Assembly: GCF_013267355.1 (NCBI RefSeq)
Contig: NZ_CP053985.1
Coordinates: 2,108,001-2,172,000, forward strand
Direction of reading: 5' to 3'
Source of the DNA: Achromobacter pestifer
Lineage (GTDB): Bacteria > Pseudomonadota > Gammaproteobacteria > Burkholderiales > Burkholderiaceae_B
DNA: 64,000 nucleotides
Positions 8,637 to 16,501 of the stretch are shown piece by piece (within the stretch, counting starts at the first letter, position 1; every line of letters begins with the position of its first letter). The translations under genes and the position numbers were made by a program. The notes under the pieces are model-generated. The model was not told the origin of the DNA, did no database searches, and saw only the letters and a list, made by a program, of their open reading frames with translations.

Positions 8637-9536
8637 TCAGAAATCCCAGATGACGGGCACCCAGCGAAACGCGTCACCGTCGGCCGCGACACGGCCCAGG
8701 GACGGAAACGGCAGGTGGGCGGCGACCAGCAATCCGCGGTTCTGCGCCAGCTCCTGGAACAGGCCGATGCGCACGCGCGCCGCTTCCTCGGGATCATGCT
8801 CGAAACCGTTTTGCCATTCGGGATGATCGAATGCGACCGGGAACATGGCGTCGCCGGCAAAGGTCAGCCGCTCGCCGTCCGAGACCAGGTCGACCACGCT
8901 GTGCCCCGGGGTATGGCCGCCGGTCATGCGCACGATGACGCCCGGCGCCACCTCATGGCGGTCGTCGAAGAGCCGCAGCCGGTCGCGGTATTCGTTGTAG
9001 AAGCTGGTGGCGGTGGACTTGAGCACCGCGGGCACCGGCTTGGGCATGACCGTGTGCGAAAAATCCGGCGAAGTCCAGAACGCCACTTCGGTCGCGGACA
9101 CGTGGATGCGCACGTCGGGCCGCAAGCGTTCCTTGACACCGGGGACGAGCAGCCCGCCCACGTGGTCCATGTGCATGTGCGTGATGATCACATCGGTCAC
9201 GGACTCCAGCGCGATGCCAGCGGACTCGAGCCGCTGGGGGAATAGTCCGGCGCGCGGAAAGCCCGCGAACTGCCCGCCCAGTCCCGCGTCGATAAGGATG
9301 GTCTGATCACCGCTGCGGGCCACCATCACGTTCAGCGGCCAGTCGAACGCATCGGGAGGCATGAACATGTGCTCCAGCCAGGCCGCGAGGTCGGCGGGAT
9401 CGGCATTGGTGGCCATCGTCGCGGTCGGCAGCGGCAGCACCCCGTCGCTGACGACCAGCGCGTCGATGTCGCCGATCTGCAGCGCGTAGCGCGAGGGAAC
9501 CAGGTCGATGGATTCGGTGTTTTCAATGGCAAACAT
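8637..9536 (-). CDS. Metallo-beta-lactamase-fold hydrolase
   Basis: 299 residues. The MBL metal motif is HMHMDHVGG, with H120, H122, D124 and H125. Further landmarks are a downstream His in GGHTPGHSV and an Asp in LTFAGDAMF, and a C-terminal HLPFPSLGRV, all typical of the lactonase/AHL-hydrolase-like branch. Substrate is unknown. The ATG at 9536 has TGGAGA upstream. Homologous proteins often carry a Tat signal, and here a Tat leader is encoded just upstream in a different frame (see 9523-9705), so the enzyme as annotated is cytoplasmic. A terminator-like hairpin follows. Confidence 0.88.
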   Translation of the reverse strand: MFAIENTESIDLVPSRYALQIGDIDALVVSDGVLPLPTATMATNADPADLAAWLEHMFMPPDAFDWPLNVMVARSGDQTILIDAGLGGQFAGFPRAGLFPQRLESAGIALESVTDVIITHMHMDHVGGLLVPGVKERLRPDVRIHVSATEVAFWTSPDFSHTVMPKPVPAVLKSTATSFYNEYRDRLRLFDDRHEVAPGVIVRMTGGHTPGHSVVDLVSDGERLTFAGDAMFPVAFDHPEWQNGFEHDPEEAARVRIGLFQELAQNRGLLVAAHLPFPSLGRVAADGDAFRWVPVIWDF

Positions 9537-9705
9537 GGCGATATCTCCAGTTGGTGGTGAAGGTATTGCGGGTCATGGTCGTGCTCCGCTTGGATTGCGC
9601 GTTGCTCTGCCCGGTTGCTTCGGCGCGGATGGCGAATGCCCCCGTCGCCAGGACCGCGCTGCCGGCAAGAAGACTGCGGCGGGCCGGGTCATGCGAGTCG
9701 TTCAT
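9523..9705 (-). CDS. Short Tat-signal ORF overlapping the metallo-hydrolase start
   Basis: 60 codons including the stop, from an ATG at 9705 with AGGAG upstream. The peptide begins MNDSHDPARRSLLAGSAVLA and continues TGAFAIRAEA, a textbook twin-arginine signal (RR at about residues 10-11, hydrophobic core, AxA-like end). The frame then stops 14 bases inside the metallo-hydrolase gene. The hydrolase frame has its own stop just upstream, so the two are not joined. Either a frameshift has separated an export signal from the enzyme, or this is a translationally coupled leader mini-gene. Confidence 0.5.
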   Translation of the reverse strand: MNDSHDPARRSLLAGSAVLATGAFAIRAEATGQSNAQSKRSTTMTRNTFTTNWRYRHVCH

Positions 9706-10037
9706 GGGAACTCCTGTGTCGGGAAAGTGAGTGAGGGCATGGTAGGTATGGGGCCTCGTGCGCGGTAGGCATGCGGCGGGAAGCACGCTGTTGTGCGACG
9801 CGCACCAATGCGCATCGATGCGTCGGCAGCGTGGCAGTGACGTAGACCACGCTGGCTTGCGTCATGCAGGCCGCGCTCATTCGGAAGCGGAAAGGACGAT
9901 TGTTGTCGCGCCGGCAACGCCATGCGTCCTTGCATGGCCCTACCGCGTCACGCGCGGGACTCTTAGGATGTCCTCACCCACATTGCCGGCGCCGCCACTT
10001 CTGGCGCACAGCCGCGCGCCGACCGGGGACCACCATC
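9706..10037. other. 332-bp divergent intergenic region
   Basis: This stretch separates the leftward Tat-leader/hydrolase pair from the rightward bestrophin gene and must hold both promoters. I see no convincing -10/-35 pair, repeat or RNA gene. The open frame that starts at 9864 is an upstream extension of the bestrophin frame. Confidence 0.4.
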
Positions 10038-11039
10038 ATGCATCTGGGAAAATCCTATCGCCTGGGCGAATTCATCATCTGGACCCGAAGGAAGATCTAC
10101 GTCCTGCTGGCGCTGGGCCTGGCCCCTGTGCTGCTCCATCAGCTTGCCGGGCTGACATGGCTGACGCTGCCCTTGTCGGTGGTGTCGCTGTTGGGCACCG
10201 CCACCACCTTTGTCGTCGGCTTCAAAAACGTGCAGACCTATACGCGCACGGTCGAAGCGCAGAAGATCTGGATGAGCATCGTCAGCGCCAGCCGCTACTG
10301 GGGCATCATCAGCCGCAACTACGCCGGCGATGCCGAGCGCGGCGCGGCATTGGTGCAGCGGCATCTGGCCTGGTTGACTGCGCTGCGTTACCAATTGCGC
10401 GAGGCGCGCGTATGGGAAACCGTCGGCAGCCGCCCCAATGCCGAATACCGCAAGCAGTATGTCATTCCGGAGCGCGCCGAGTCCCTGGAATCCGCGCTGT
10501 CCCGCTACCTGCCGGCGCAGGACATCGTGGCGTTGATGCAGACCGACGACAAAGCCGCGCAGCTGCTCGCCATGCAGGGCCAGGCGGCCCGCGGCCTGTT
10601 GGAAGTAGGCGCCATCACCGCAGCGGAATGCGCCGAACTCAACAACCGCATCCGGGAACTCCTCGATCTGCAGGGGCAGGCGGAGCGCATCAAGAATTTT
10701 CCGTATCCGCGCCAGTACGCCATCATCAATACCCTGTTCGTGCGTTCCTTCTGCGTGGCGCTGCCGTTCGGTCTGACCGGTCAGTTCGCCCAGCTTGGCC
10801 AGGATATCGGCGGCTACATGCAAGGCCAGATGGCGTGGCTCGCGGTGCCGTTCAGCGTGATCATCTCGTGGATCTACACCTCGCTGGAGCAAGTGGGCGA
10901 AAGCACGGAGAACCCCTTCGAAGGCAGCGCGAACGATGTGCCCATCAGCCGCCTGAGCGCGATGATAGAAAGGGACCTGAAGCAGATGGCGGGCAGCGCC
11001 AACCTGCCCGCCCTGCCGGCCTCGCTGATCGTGCTGTAA
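10038..11039 (+). CDS. Bestrophin-family (UPF0187/YneE-like) membrane channel
   Basis: 333 residues from the ATG at 10038; the longer frame from 9864 adds a basic, non-family stretch. The start MHLGKSYRLGEFIIWTRRKI, a hydrophobic pair at about 22-60, PYPRQYAIINTLFVRSFCVA and the late motif TENPFEGSANDVPI are hallmarks of bacterial bestrophins. These form pentameric anion or cation channels in the inner membrane. It stands alone between the hydrolase and the sigma factor. The physiological ion and role are unknown. Confidence 0.85.
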   Translation: MHLGKSYRLGEFIIWTRRKIYVLLALGLAPVLLHQLAGLTWLTLPLSVVSLLGTATTFVVGFKNVQTYTRTVEAQKIWMSIVSASRYWGIISRNYAGDAERGAALVQRHLAWLTALRYQLREARVWETVGSRPNAEYRKQYVIPERAESLESALSRYLPAQDIVALMQTDDKAAQLLAMQGQAARGLLEVGAITAAECAELNNRIRELLDLQGQAERIKNFPYPRQYAIINTLFVRSFCVALPFGLTGQFAQLGQDIGGYMQGQMAWLAVPFSVIISWIYTSLEQVGESTENPFEGSANDVPISRLSAMIERDLKQMAGSANLPALPASLIVL

Positions 11040-11171
11040 GCAGCGGCGCCCACGGCACGCCGCCCGCCCGAGGCTGCCTGCCAGATGTCTTTCGACACTT
11101 GTCCCGACCGGGCTGCTGCGGCAAAATACCCTGCCCTTCCGCTTCCCTTTCCCCTGGCGTTGGCCCACTCC

Positions 11172-12050
11172 ATGACCGGCTCCGTGACCCTGTTCGACCG
11201 CCATCGTCCCCGCCTCTACGCGATCGCCTACCGCATGTTGGGCTCGGTAGCCGAAGCGGAAGACGTGGTGCAGGACGCATGGCTGCGCTGGCATGGCGCC
11301 GACCACGCCGCCGTAGAGAACCCCGAGGCCTGGCTCGTCACCGTCACCACCCGCCTGTCCATCGACCGCCTGCGCGCCGCCCGTGCCGAACGGGAAAATT
11401 ACGTGGGCGTCTGGCTACCGGAACCGATGCTGATGGCAACACCGTCCACGCCCGAACAGATCCACGAATTGGCCGATGATGTGTCGGTGGCGTTTCTGTT
11501 CATGCTGGAGCGCCTGTCGCCGGATGCCCGCGCGGCCTTCCTGATGCGCGACGTGTTCGACGCCGACTACGACGACATCGCGCAGACCCTGGACAAGACC
11601 CAGGCCGCGGTGCGACAGCTGGTGCGGCGGGCCAGGCAGCAATTGCGCCAAGGCGCCCCGCGCGAGGCCGTGCCGCGCGCCACGCTGCAGCGGCTGCTGC
11701 AGGCCTTCGCCGACGCGATGAACCGCAGCGACTTCCACGGCCTGCATGCGCTGCTGAGCGACGACGCCGAGCTCATCGGCGACGGCGGCGACAAGGTCAG
11801 CGCCTTTGCCAGCCTGGTGGGCGGCAAGCGGCTGGCCCAGCTGTTCTACGCCGGCAAGCGCCGCTACCGCGACGCGCTGCGCACCGAGGTGGTCCAGGTA
11901 AACGGGCAATGGACGCTGCTGCGTTTCATCGACGGCCATCTCGAATCCGTGCAGTCCTACGAAACGGACGGCAAGCGCCTGACCCGGGTCCTGGTGCAGC
12001 GCAATCCGGACAAGCTGGCGCGCATCGCCACCGCCCTGGCGCAACGCTGA
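11172..12050 (+). CDS. SigJ-type ECF RNA polymerase sigma factor
   Basis: 292 residues from the ATG at 11172, chosen because it opens the sigma2 region directly (VTLFDRHRPRLYAIAYRMLG). Region 2 includes AEAEDVVQDAWLRW, and region 4 lies around DYDDIAQTLDKTQAAVRQLV. A SnoaL-like C-terminal domain of about 120 residues follows, as in the SigJ/ECF41 group. In that group the extension controls activity and no separate anti-sigma factor is encoded nearby. ECF41 sigmas are usually beside a carboxymuconolactone decarboxylase or oxidoreductase; an AhpD-like gene lies about 3 kb away at 15033. Confidence 0.9.
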   Translation: MTGSVTLFDRHRPRLYAIAYRMLGSVAEAEDVVQDAWLRWHGADHAAVENPEAWLVTVTTRLSIDRLRAARAERENYVGVWLPEPMLMATPSTPEQIHELADDVSVAFLFMLERLSPDARAAFLMRDVFDADYDDIAQTLDKTQAAVRQLVRRARQQLRQGAPREAVPRATLQRLLQAFADAMNRSDFHGLHALLSDDAELIGDGGDKVSAFASLVGGKRLAQLFYAGKRRYRDALRTEVVQVNGQWTLLRFIDGHLESVQSYETDGKRLTRVLVQRNPDKLARIATALAQR

Positions 12051-12169
12051 GGCCGGCTGCGCCAGCCGTTGGTGCATGACGGGCAACATGGTGGTCCCTT
12101 GGGCGGACCTACCGCCGCGCCGCCCTCGCTTCTACGATGGACCTGTCACCACTCCAACCAGGACAGGTC

Positions 12170-12604
12170 ATGCCCCCACTCACGAAACTCGCGTTGTCTT
12201 TCATCGCTGCCGGCGCGCTGCTGGGCCAGCCCGCCCATGCCGCATCGCACCACGGGGCGTCCGCCGGCAAGCCGGCTGATCCCATCGTCACTGAAGTGAT
12301 GAGCAAGGACCTGCCCGACATTCCCGGCCGGGATGCGGTGATGCTCGTCGTCGACTATCCGCCCGGGGCGGCCGATCCCCTGCATCGGCACGACGCCTCG
12401 GCCTTCGTCTACGTGCTGGAGGGCAGCATCGTCATGCAGGTCAAGGGAGGCAAGGAAGTGACGTTGACCCCGGGCCAGACCTTCTACGAAGGGCCAGACG
12501 ATATCCACACGGTGGGCCGCAACGCCAGCCAGACCAAGCCGGCCAAGTTCGTGGTCGTGCTGATCAAGAAAAAGGGAGCCCCCGCCCTGATTCCCGTTCA
12601 ATAA
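12170..12604 (+). CDS. Secreted small cupin-domain protein
   Basis: 144 residues from the ATG at 12170, giving a signal peptide (MPPLTKLALSFIAAGALLGQ, cleavage after AHA). The single cupin barrel shows HRHDASAFVYVLEGSIVMQV and then GQTFYEGPDDIHTVGRNA, providing conserved His, Glu and His ligand positions. Enzyme or binding function is not known. It lies 119 bp after the sigma factor on the same strand and ends in a strong intrinsic terminator. Confidence 0.8.
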   Translation: MPPLTKLALSFIAAGALLGQPAHAASHHGASAGKPADPIVTEVMSKDLPDIPGRDAVMLVVDYPPGAADPLHRHDASAFVYVLEGSIVMQVKGGKEVTLTPGQTFYEGPDDIHTVGRNASQTKPAKFVVVLIKKKGAPALIPVQ

Positions 12605-12627
12605 GGGACGAATACTTGTCCTATCCA

Positions 12628-12671
12628 GGCCAGTCCCGGGCGCCCTGCGTCCCGGGGTGGCCATTTTTTTT
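12628..12671 (+). terminator. Rho-independent terminator after the cupin gene
   Basis: GC-rich arms at 12628-12640 and 12651-12662 pair through GGCC and CCCGGG blocks. A run of eight T residues follows (12664-12671). It lies 24 bp past the stop at 12604. It is the clearest intrinsic terminator in the window. Confidence 0.85.
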
Positions 12672-12744
12672 CAAGGGCACGTCACAAAACCGTCCAGCGC
12701 AACGTCTTAGGGGGTAGGATCAACCAACTTGCGGCGCTGCCACC

Positions 12745-13749
12745 ATGCCTACCCCTATCCCTGCCTCCCCGGTTACCCCTTCCGCGAACGGCCCGGACTC
12801 CCTGGCCGACAGCTTCGCCACCAGCTATGCCGGCGTCATGGCCTTCCTGGCCGTCGCCGCCGAGGGCAACTTCGCCAAGGCCGGCGACCGGCTGGGCATA
12901 GGACGTTCGGCGGTCAGCCGCAGCGTGCAGAAGCTCGAAGACCAGCTGGGCGTGCGGCTCTTCGTCCGCACCACGCGCAGCACCTCGCTTACCGCGGAGG
13001 GGCAGCGCTTCTATGAACAATGCCATCCTGGCGTGGAACGGATCATCCAGGCCCTGGACGATATGCGCGACGTGCGCGAGGGCCCGCCTTCCGGCCTGGT
13101 GCGCGTCTGTTCCACGGTGGGTTTCGGCCGCAAGGTCGTGGCGCCCCTGCTGAAGGAGTTCCGCCAGGCCCATCCGAACATCTCGGTGGAGCTGCTGTTG
13201 GATGACGGCCCGACCGACTTCACCACGGACCGCGTCGACGTGTCGTTTCGCAACGGCCGCATGGAAGACAGCCAGGTGATCGCCAAGAAAGTCATCCCCA
13301 TGCAGATGATGCTGTGCGCCTCGCCCGACTACGCCGCCCGGCACGGCCTGCCACGGGACGTGGAGGAGCTCGCTGGCCACAGCTGCGTGAATTTCCTGTT
13401 GGCGTCGGGCCGCGTGTACGAATGGGAGTTCAAGGTTGGCGGCCATCTGCGCAAGTTCGCGCCACCCGCCATGCTCACCTTCAACGATGCCGACCTGGTG
13501 CTGCAGGCGGTGCTGGACGGCCATGGCATCGCGCAGATGGCGGCCTACCAGGTCTGCGATCACCTGCGCGCGGGCACGCTGGTCGCCTGCCTGCCGCAGC
13601 ATGCCCCCGACGACCGGGGGCACTATCTGTGCTTTCTCAGCCGCCAGCACCTGCCGGCGCGCATGCGGGTCTTCATCGATTTCATGACGGAACGCATCCG
13701 CGCGCTGGACCTTCACAGCATCGACAGTGTGCTGTTGAAGCAGGCCTGA
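12745..13749 (+). CDS. LysR-family transcriptional regulator
   Basis: 334 residues with a roughly 30-residue Pro/Ser-rich N-terminal extension before the winged HTH (FLAVAAEGNFAKAGDRLG, then RSAVSRSVQKLEDQLG, about 32-85). The effector domain begins near residue 120 (GLVRVCSTVGFGRKVVAPLL). It is convergent with ohr, with 3 bp between the stops. LysR proteins of this branch commonly control adjacent dehydrogenase or stress genes; the three leftward genes 13753-15512 are the obvious candidates. An internal start near codon 32 is possible. Confidence 0.88.
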   Translation: MPTPIPASPVTPSANGPDSLADSFATSYAGVMAFLAVAAEGNFAKAGDRLGIGRSAVSRSVQKLEDQLGVRLFVRTTRSTSLTAEGQRFYEQCHPGVERIIQALDDMRDVREGPPSGLVRVCSTVGFGRKVVAPLLKEFRQAHPNISVELLLDDGPTDFTTDRVDVSFRNGRMEDSQVIAKKVIPMQMMLCASPDYAARHGLPRDVEELAGHSCVNFLLASGRVYEWEFKVGGHLRKFAPPAMLTFNDADLVLQAVLDGHGIAQMAAYQVCDHLRAGTLVACLPQHAPDDRGHYLCFLSRQHLPARMRVFIDFMTERIRALDLHSIDSVLLKQA

Positions 13750-13752
13750 ACG

Positions 13753-14247
13753 CTATTGGGTCAGGGCCACCACGCTCTGGATCCCGCCCTGGGCCATCTT
13801 GGCGTACGGACACAGGCGTTCGGTGTTGCGCACCAGCTCTTCGGCGATAGGCTTGGGCACGCCGGGCAGGTGGATGTTGACGTCCGCGGTCAGGGCAAAA
13901 AGGCCATCGACGGGGTCGCGGCCGAACGAGATGGTGGCCGTCACGGAAGCGTCCGCAATGGCCAGGCCGGCGCGTTCGGCCAGCATGCTGAGCGCACCGT
14001 GGAAGCACGCCGCATAGCCGGCGGCGAATAGCTGTTCGGGGTTGGTGCCCCCGCCCGTGCCGCCCAGCTCCACTGGCAGGCGCAGTTCCACGATCAGCTC
14101 GCCGTCGTCCGAAATGGCCATGCCGGAAGCCCGCCCATGCGCGGCCTCCCCGCCACGCACCGTCACGCTGGTGGTGTACAGGGGATGGAAGTCCCCGCCT
14201 CGGTACTTTTCCAGGAGGCTCTGGGGAGGAGGCCGCAGTTTGCTCAT
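13753..14247 (-). CDS. Ohr/OsmC-family organic hydroperoxide resistance protein
   Basis: 164 residues. The two catalytic cysteines of the Ohr fold are visible at C81 (AAGYAACFHGAL) and C146 (ERLCPYAKMAQGG). It reduces organic hydroperoxides in the cytoplasm using lipoylated dithiol donors. The N-terminus is about 20 residues longer than many Ohr proteins. It is the last gene of a leftward group with the NAD(P)-binding protein (20-bp gap) and the AhpD-like protein. No MarR-type OhrR is adjacent. Confidence 0.88.
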   Translation of the reverse strand: MSKLRPPPQSLLEKYRGGDFHPLYTTSVTVRGGEAAHGRASGMAISDDGELIVELRLPVELGGTGGGTNPEQLFAAGYAACFHGALSMLAERAGLAIADASVTATISFGRDPVDGLFALTADVNIHLPGVPKPIAEELVRNTERLCPYAKMAQGGIQSVVALTQ

Positions 14248-14267
14248 GAAAGTCCTTGTTCCCGCCG

Positions 14268-15023
14268 CTACTTGCTTGCGCCCGAACGGCTGAACCAGGT
14301 TTCGAAGTCGATCTCGCCCAGGCGCGGGCCGGCTCCCGGAACCAGCGTATCGTCGTCGAGCAGCGCGCCGAAATAGCGCGCGCCGGGGTCTGCCTGCACG
14401 CTGCGCGTGTCGCCGATCTTGGCCATATAGCGCTGCACCAGCTCGGCCAGGCGCACCCGCTCGGGGCCGGCGATTTCCACGATGCCGTTCACCGGCGGCG
14501 CCAGCGTGGCATCGGCCATGGCCCGCGCCACGTCGTCGGACGCGATGGGCTGGACGTAGGCCGGCGACAGCCGCACCTGCGCGCCCTCGGCGCCCGACTG
14601 CACGATGCCGCCCAGGAACTCGAAGAACTGGGTGCTGTGCACGATGGTGTAGGGAATGCCGGCCGCCACGATCAGTGCTTCCTGCGCGATCTTGCCGCGG
14701 AAGTAGCCGCTTTCGGCCAGGCGTTGCGTGCCTACCACCGACAGCGCAACGTGGTGGCGCACGCCGGCGCGCGCCTCTGCCGCCAGTAGATTGCGCCCCG
14801 AGGTCTGGAAGAACTCCAGCACGGCGCGGTCTTCGAACGACGGCGAGTTGGCGACGTCAACTACCGTATCGACGCCGACGAGCGCGGCATCCAGGCCCTC
14901 GCCGGTCATGGTGTTGACGCCCGTGGCGGGGGACGCGGCAATTGCCTCATGGCCGCGCTCAACCAGCAGGTTGACGAGCTTGGAGCCGATCAGGCCCGTG
15001 CCGCCGATAACCAGGATTTTCAT
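14268..15023 (-). CDS. NAD(P)-binding NmrA/SDR-like protein
   Basis: 251 residues with a Rossmann fold of the atypical SDR/NmrA type. The nucleotide loop GGTGLIGSKLV is at residues 7-17, and the strand VDTVVDVANSPSFED follows. There is no clear YxxxK catalytic pair, so it may be a sensor-like or non-dehydrogenase member. It lies between ohr (20 bp) and the AhpD-like gene (9 bp), so these three are likely co-transcribed and related to peroxide or electrophile stress. Confidence 0.83.
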   Translation of the reverse strand: MKILVIGGTGLIGSKLVNLLVERGHEAIAASPATGVNTMTGEGLDAALVGVDTVVDVANSPSFEDRAVLEFFQTSGRNLLAAEARAGVRHHVALSVVGTQRLAESGYFRGKIAQEALIVAAGIPYTIVHSTQFFEFLGGIVQSGAEGAQVRLSPAYVQPIASDDVARAMADATLAPPVNGIVEIAGPERVRLAELVQRYMAKIGDTRSVQADPGARYFGALLDDDTLVPGAGPRLGEIDFETWFSRSGASK

Positions 15024-15032
15024 GATCGTTCC

Positions 15033-15512
15033 TTAGTTGAACTTGGCGCGGTCCAGACCGTATGCCTTGTCGGCCGAACCCGGCACGGTGCGAAAGCCCA
15101 CGTTCAGCCGGTTCCAGCCATTGATCGCCATGACGGCGAAGCTGAGGTCCGAGATTTCCTTTTCGGACAATTGCGTGCGGACGCGTTCATAGATCTCGTC
15201 CGGCACGCCCTGCGCGCCCAGCGTGGTCAGCGCCTCGGTCCAGGCCAGGCAGGCGCGCTCACGCGGCGAAAACTCGGCGGATTCGCGCCAGATCGCCACG
15301 TGGTGCAGGCGCAGTTCGCGCTCGTCGTGGATCTTGGCATCCTTCACGTGCATATCCAGGCAGAAGCCGCAGCCGTTGATCTGCGAGGCGCGGATTTCGA
15401 CCAGGCGCAAGATCGGCTGCTCGATCGCCCCGGACTTCAAGAGCATGCCGAACTCGACGAATTTCTTGAACAGTTCGGGCGATTGCGCGTAGGCATTCAG
15501 ACGTTGACTCAT
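15033..15512 (-). CDS. AhpD-like carboxymuconolactone decarboxylase-family protein
   Basis: 159 residues from the ATG at 15512, which has GAAGGAG upstream; a longer frame to 15593 lacks support. The alkylhydroperoxidase motif is present: C48xxC51 with H55 in NGCGFCLDMH. The C-terminal part matches the CMD fold (SDLSFAVMAINGWNRLNVGF). Such proteins are thiol peroxidases or redox adaptors and are frequent regulon members of SigJ/ECF41 sigma factors, one of which is encoded at 11172. It is the first gene of the leftward group. Confidence 0.88.
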   Translation of the reverse strand: MSQRLNAYAQSPELFKKFVEFGMLLKSGAIEQPILRLVEIRASQINGCGFCLDMHVKDAKIHDERELRLHHVAIWRESAEFSPRERACLAWTEALTTLGAQGVPDEIYERVRTQLSEKEISDLSFAVMAINGWNRLNVGFRTVPGSADKAYGLDRAKFN

Positions 15513-15647
15513 GGTGACTCCTTCGATGGGTTGAACGACGCCCAAATCGTAGGTCTGCCCGCAAACCGGCAGTAGGCCCGCAGAGGGGACCATGATGTTG
15601 CCTCGGCGACAACAATTGTCAGCGTGCGCGGACGGCCCGGCTTGGGT

Positions 15648-15869
15648 TCAGGATCGCGTCTCGACCCCGAACTGCTTCATGGCCCGGCCGATCGCCTGGG
15701 GCGCGTAGCCGTCCCAGGGCTCGTTTCCCGCATCCAGGCGGGTGTGGATATTGGCGATGGTCCATTGCGCCGACCCTTTCAGCCCATCCAGTTCGTCCCA
15801 GCGGACCGGCACGGACACCGCCAGGGTCGAATGGCGCACATGGCCGCCGCCGGTCCAGTTGTCTCTGGA
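15648..15869 (-). pseudogene. 3' remnant of a LigD-type (NHEJ DNA ligase/polymerase) gene
   Basis: The minus-strand frame encodes about 73 residues including VSVPVRWDELDGLKGSAQWT and IANIHTRLDAGNEPWDGY, which match the C-terminal end of the LigD primase/polymerase domain. A TAA at 15872-15870 interrupts the frame immediately upstream, and no other ligD sequence follows in the window. No Ku gene is present. The break coincides with the edge of the peptide-export locus, so a rearrangement or insertion probably removed the rest of ligD. Confidence 0.7.
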
Positions 15870-15919
15870 TTATGGCTTCAGAGCGGCATGGCTGGGAACC
15901 ATGCCGCCTGATCCCGCGT

Positions 15920-16099
15920 TCAACGATAGAAGCTTGCCTTGGTCGCGGACGTGGAACTTGCGCGCCCGCCTTGCGGCCCAGGAATCCCCGGTTTCTTGCC
16001 GTTTGCGCCGCCGCTGACCGCCTGGATTTCCTCGGCGCTCAAGGGGCGGATCTGATCCCCGGCAGCCTGCTGCCGGTTCGGTTGCTCCGTTTTCTTCAT
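15920..16099 (-). CDS. Double-glycine-leader precursor peptide A
   Basis: 59-residue peptide from the ATG at 16099, with a purine-rich CAGGAGAAGGAC stretch upstream as ribosome site. The leader (residues 1-31) ends in IRPLSAEEIQAVSGG, the LxxxE-IxxVxGG type recognised by C39-peptidase exporters. The predicted core of 28 residues begins ANGKKPGIPGPQGG and ends KASFYR. It is basic (five Lys/Arg, no Asp/Glu), has no Cys and is rich in Gly/Ser/Pro. It is divergent from precursor B at 16502, whose leader is nearly identical. Possible roles are a microcin-like toxin or a secreted signal; which one is unknown. Confidence 0.75.
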   Translation of the reverse strand: MKKTEQPNRQQAAGDQIRPLSAEEIQAVSGGANGKKPGIPGPQGGRASSTSATKASFYR

Positions 16100-16261
16100 G
16101 TCCTTCTCCTGCTGTGTGCTGGCGAAGCAAGCCGCGCCAGCGTCGGCCGAGCGTCAGCGGACGGACGGCGCCGGCCCCATGGTCCCGCGGACAGGAACAC
16201 CGACGCGCCGGCCGTTGAACGGCTCGACGCGGACAGTAGCAGTGGACTCGCAGCGCCGAAT

Positions 16262-16278
16262 CGGTCTTTGGTCGTAGG
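16262..16278 (-). promoter_or_regulatory. Conserved upstream box of precursor A
   Basis: Read on the minus strand this is CCTACGACCAAAGACCG. The same 17-mer with one change lies upstream of precursor B (16323-16339). Nineteen bases downstream of the box, at 16242-16229, is CTGCTACTGTCCGC, also shared with B; TACTGT in it could be a -10. The geometry resembles an activator site at about -40. The neighbouring NarL-type regulator (20180-20815) is the natural candidate to bind it; that is inference. Confidence 0.5.
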
Positions 16279-16322
16279 CTCGCGAACGATCTCCGCGCCG
16301 GCCAGGATGCCGAATTTCCGTC

Positions 16323-16339
16323 CCTACGACTAAAGACCG
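16323..16339 (+). promoter_or_regulatory. Conserved upstream box of precursor B
   Basis: CCTACGACTAAAGACCG, followed 19 bases later by CTGCTACTGTCCGC (16359-16372). Both blocks and their spacing are mirrored upstream of precursor A. A transcript starting just after TACTGT would have a 5' leader of about 130 bases before the ATG at 16502. Confidence 0.5.
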
Positions 16340-16501
16340 ATGCGCCTGCACTGGTGTGCTGCTACTGTCCGCCCCGAGCACGCCAGTGTTTGGGAGCCTG
16401 GTTTCCCGTCTTGCAGCGCATCGCGGCGGGCGCCTCGTTTCGGGCGATGCTCGGCCGACGCTGGCGCGGCTTCCTTCGTCAGCATGCAGCAGGAGATAGA
16501 G

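Larger units (their letters stand above)
16129..16472. repeat. Large imperfect inverted repeat spanning both precursor promoters
   Basis: The left arm runs from about 16097 to 16278 and the right arm from about 16323 to 16504. Perfect blocks include 16129-16152 against 16449-16472 (24 bp) and 16229-16242 against 16359-16372 (14 bp), plus the 17-bp boxes. The arms are the homologous upstream regions of the two precursor genes in mirror orientation, so one gene with its promoter was duplicated and inverted. The central non-repeated part is about 44 bp. Confidence 0.8.

Noticed and set aside
8306..8860. 184-codon leftward frame after the metallo-hydrolase
   Set aside because: It overlaps the hydrolase in another frame, covers a terminator hairpin and has no recognisable motif.
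9758..11479. Long rightward open frame of 573 codons overlapping the bestrophin and sigma-factor genes
   Set aside because: It is a codon-bias shadow in very GC-rich DNA: composition is Arg/Ala/Gly-rich without family motifs, and two recognisable genes occupy the other frame.
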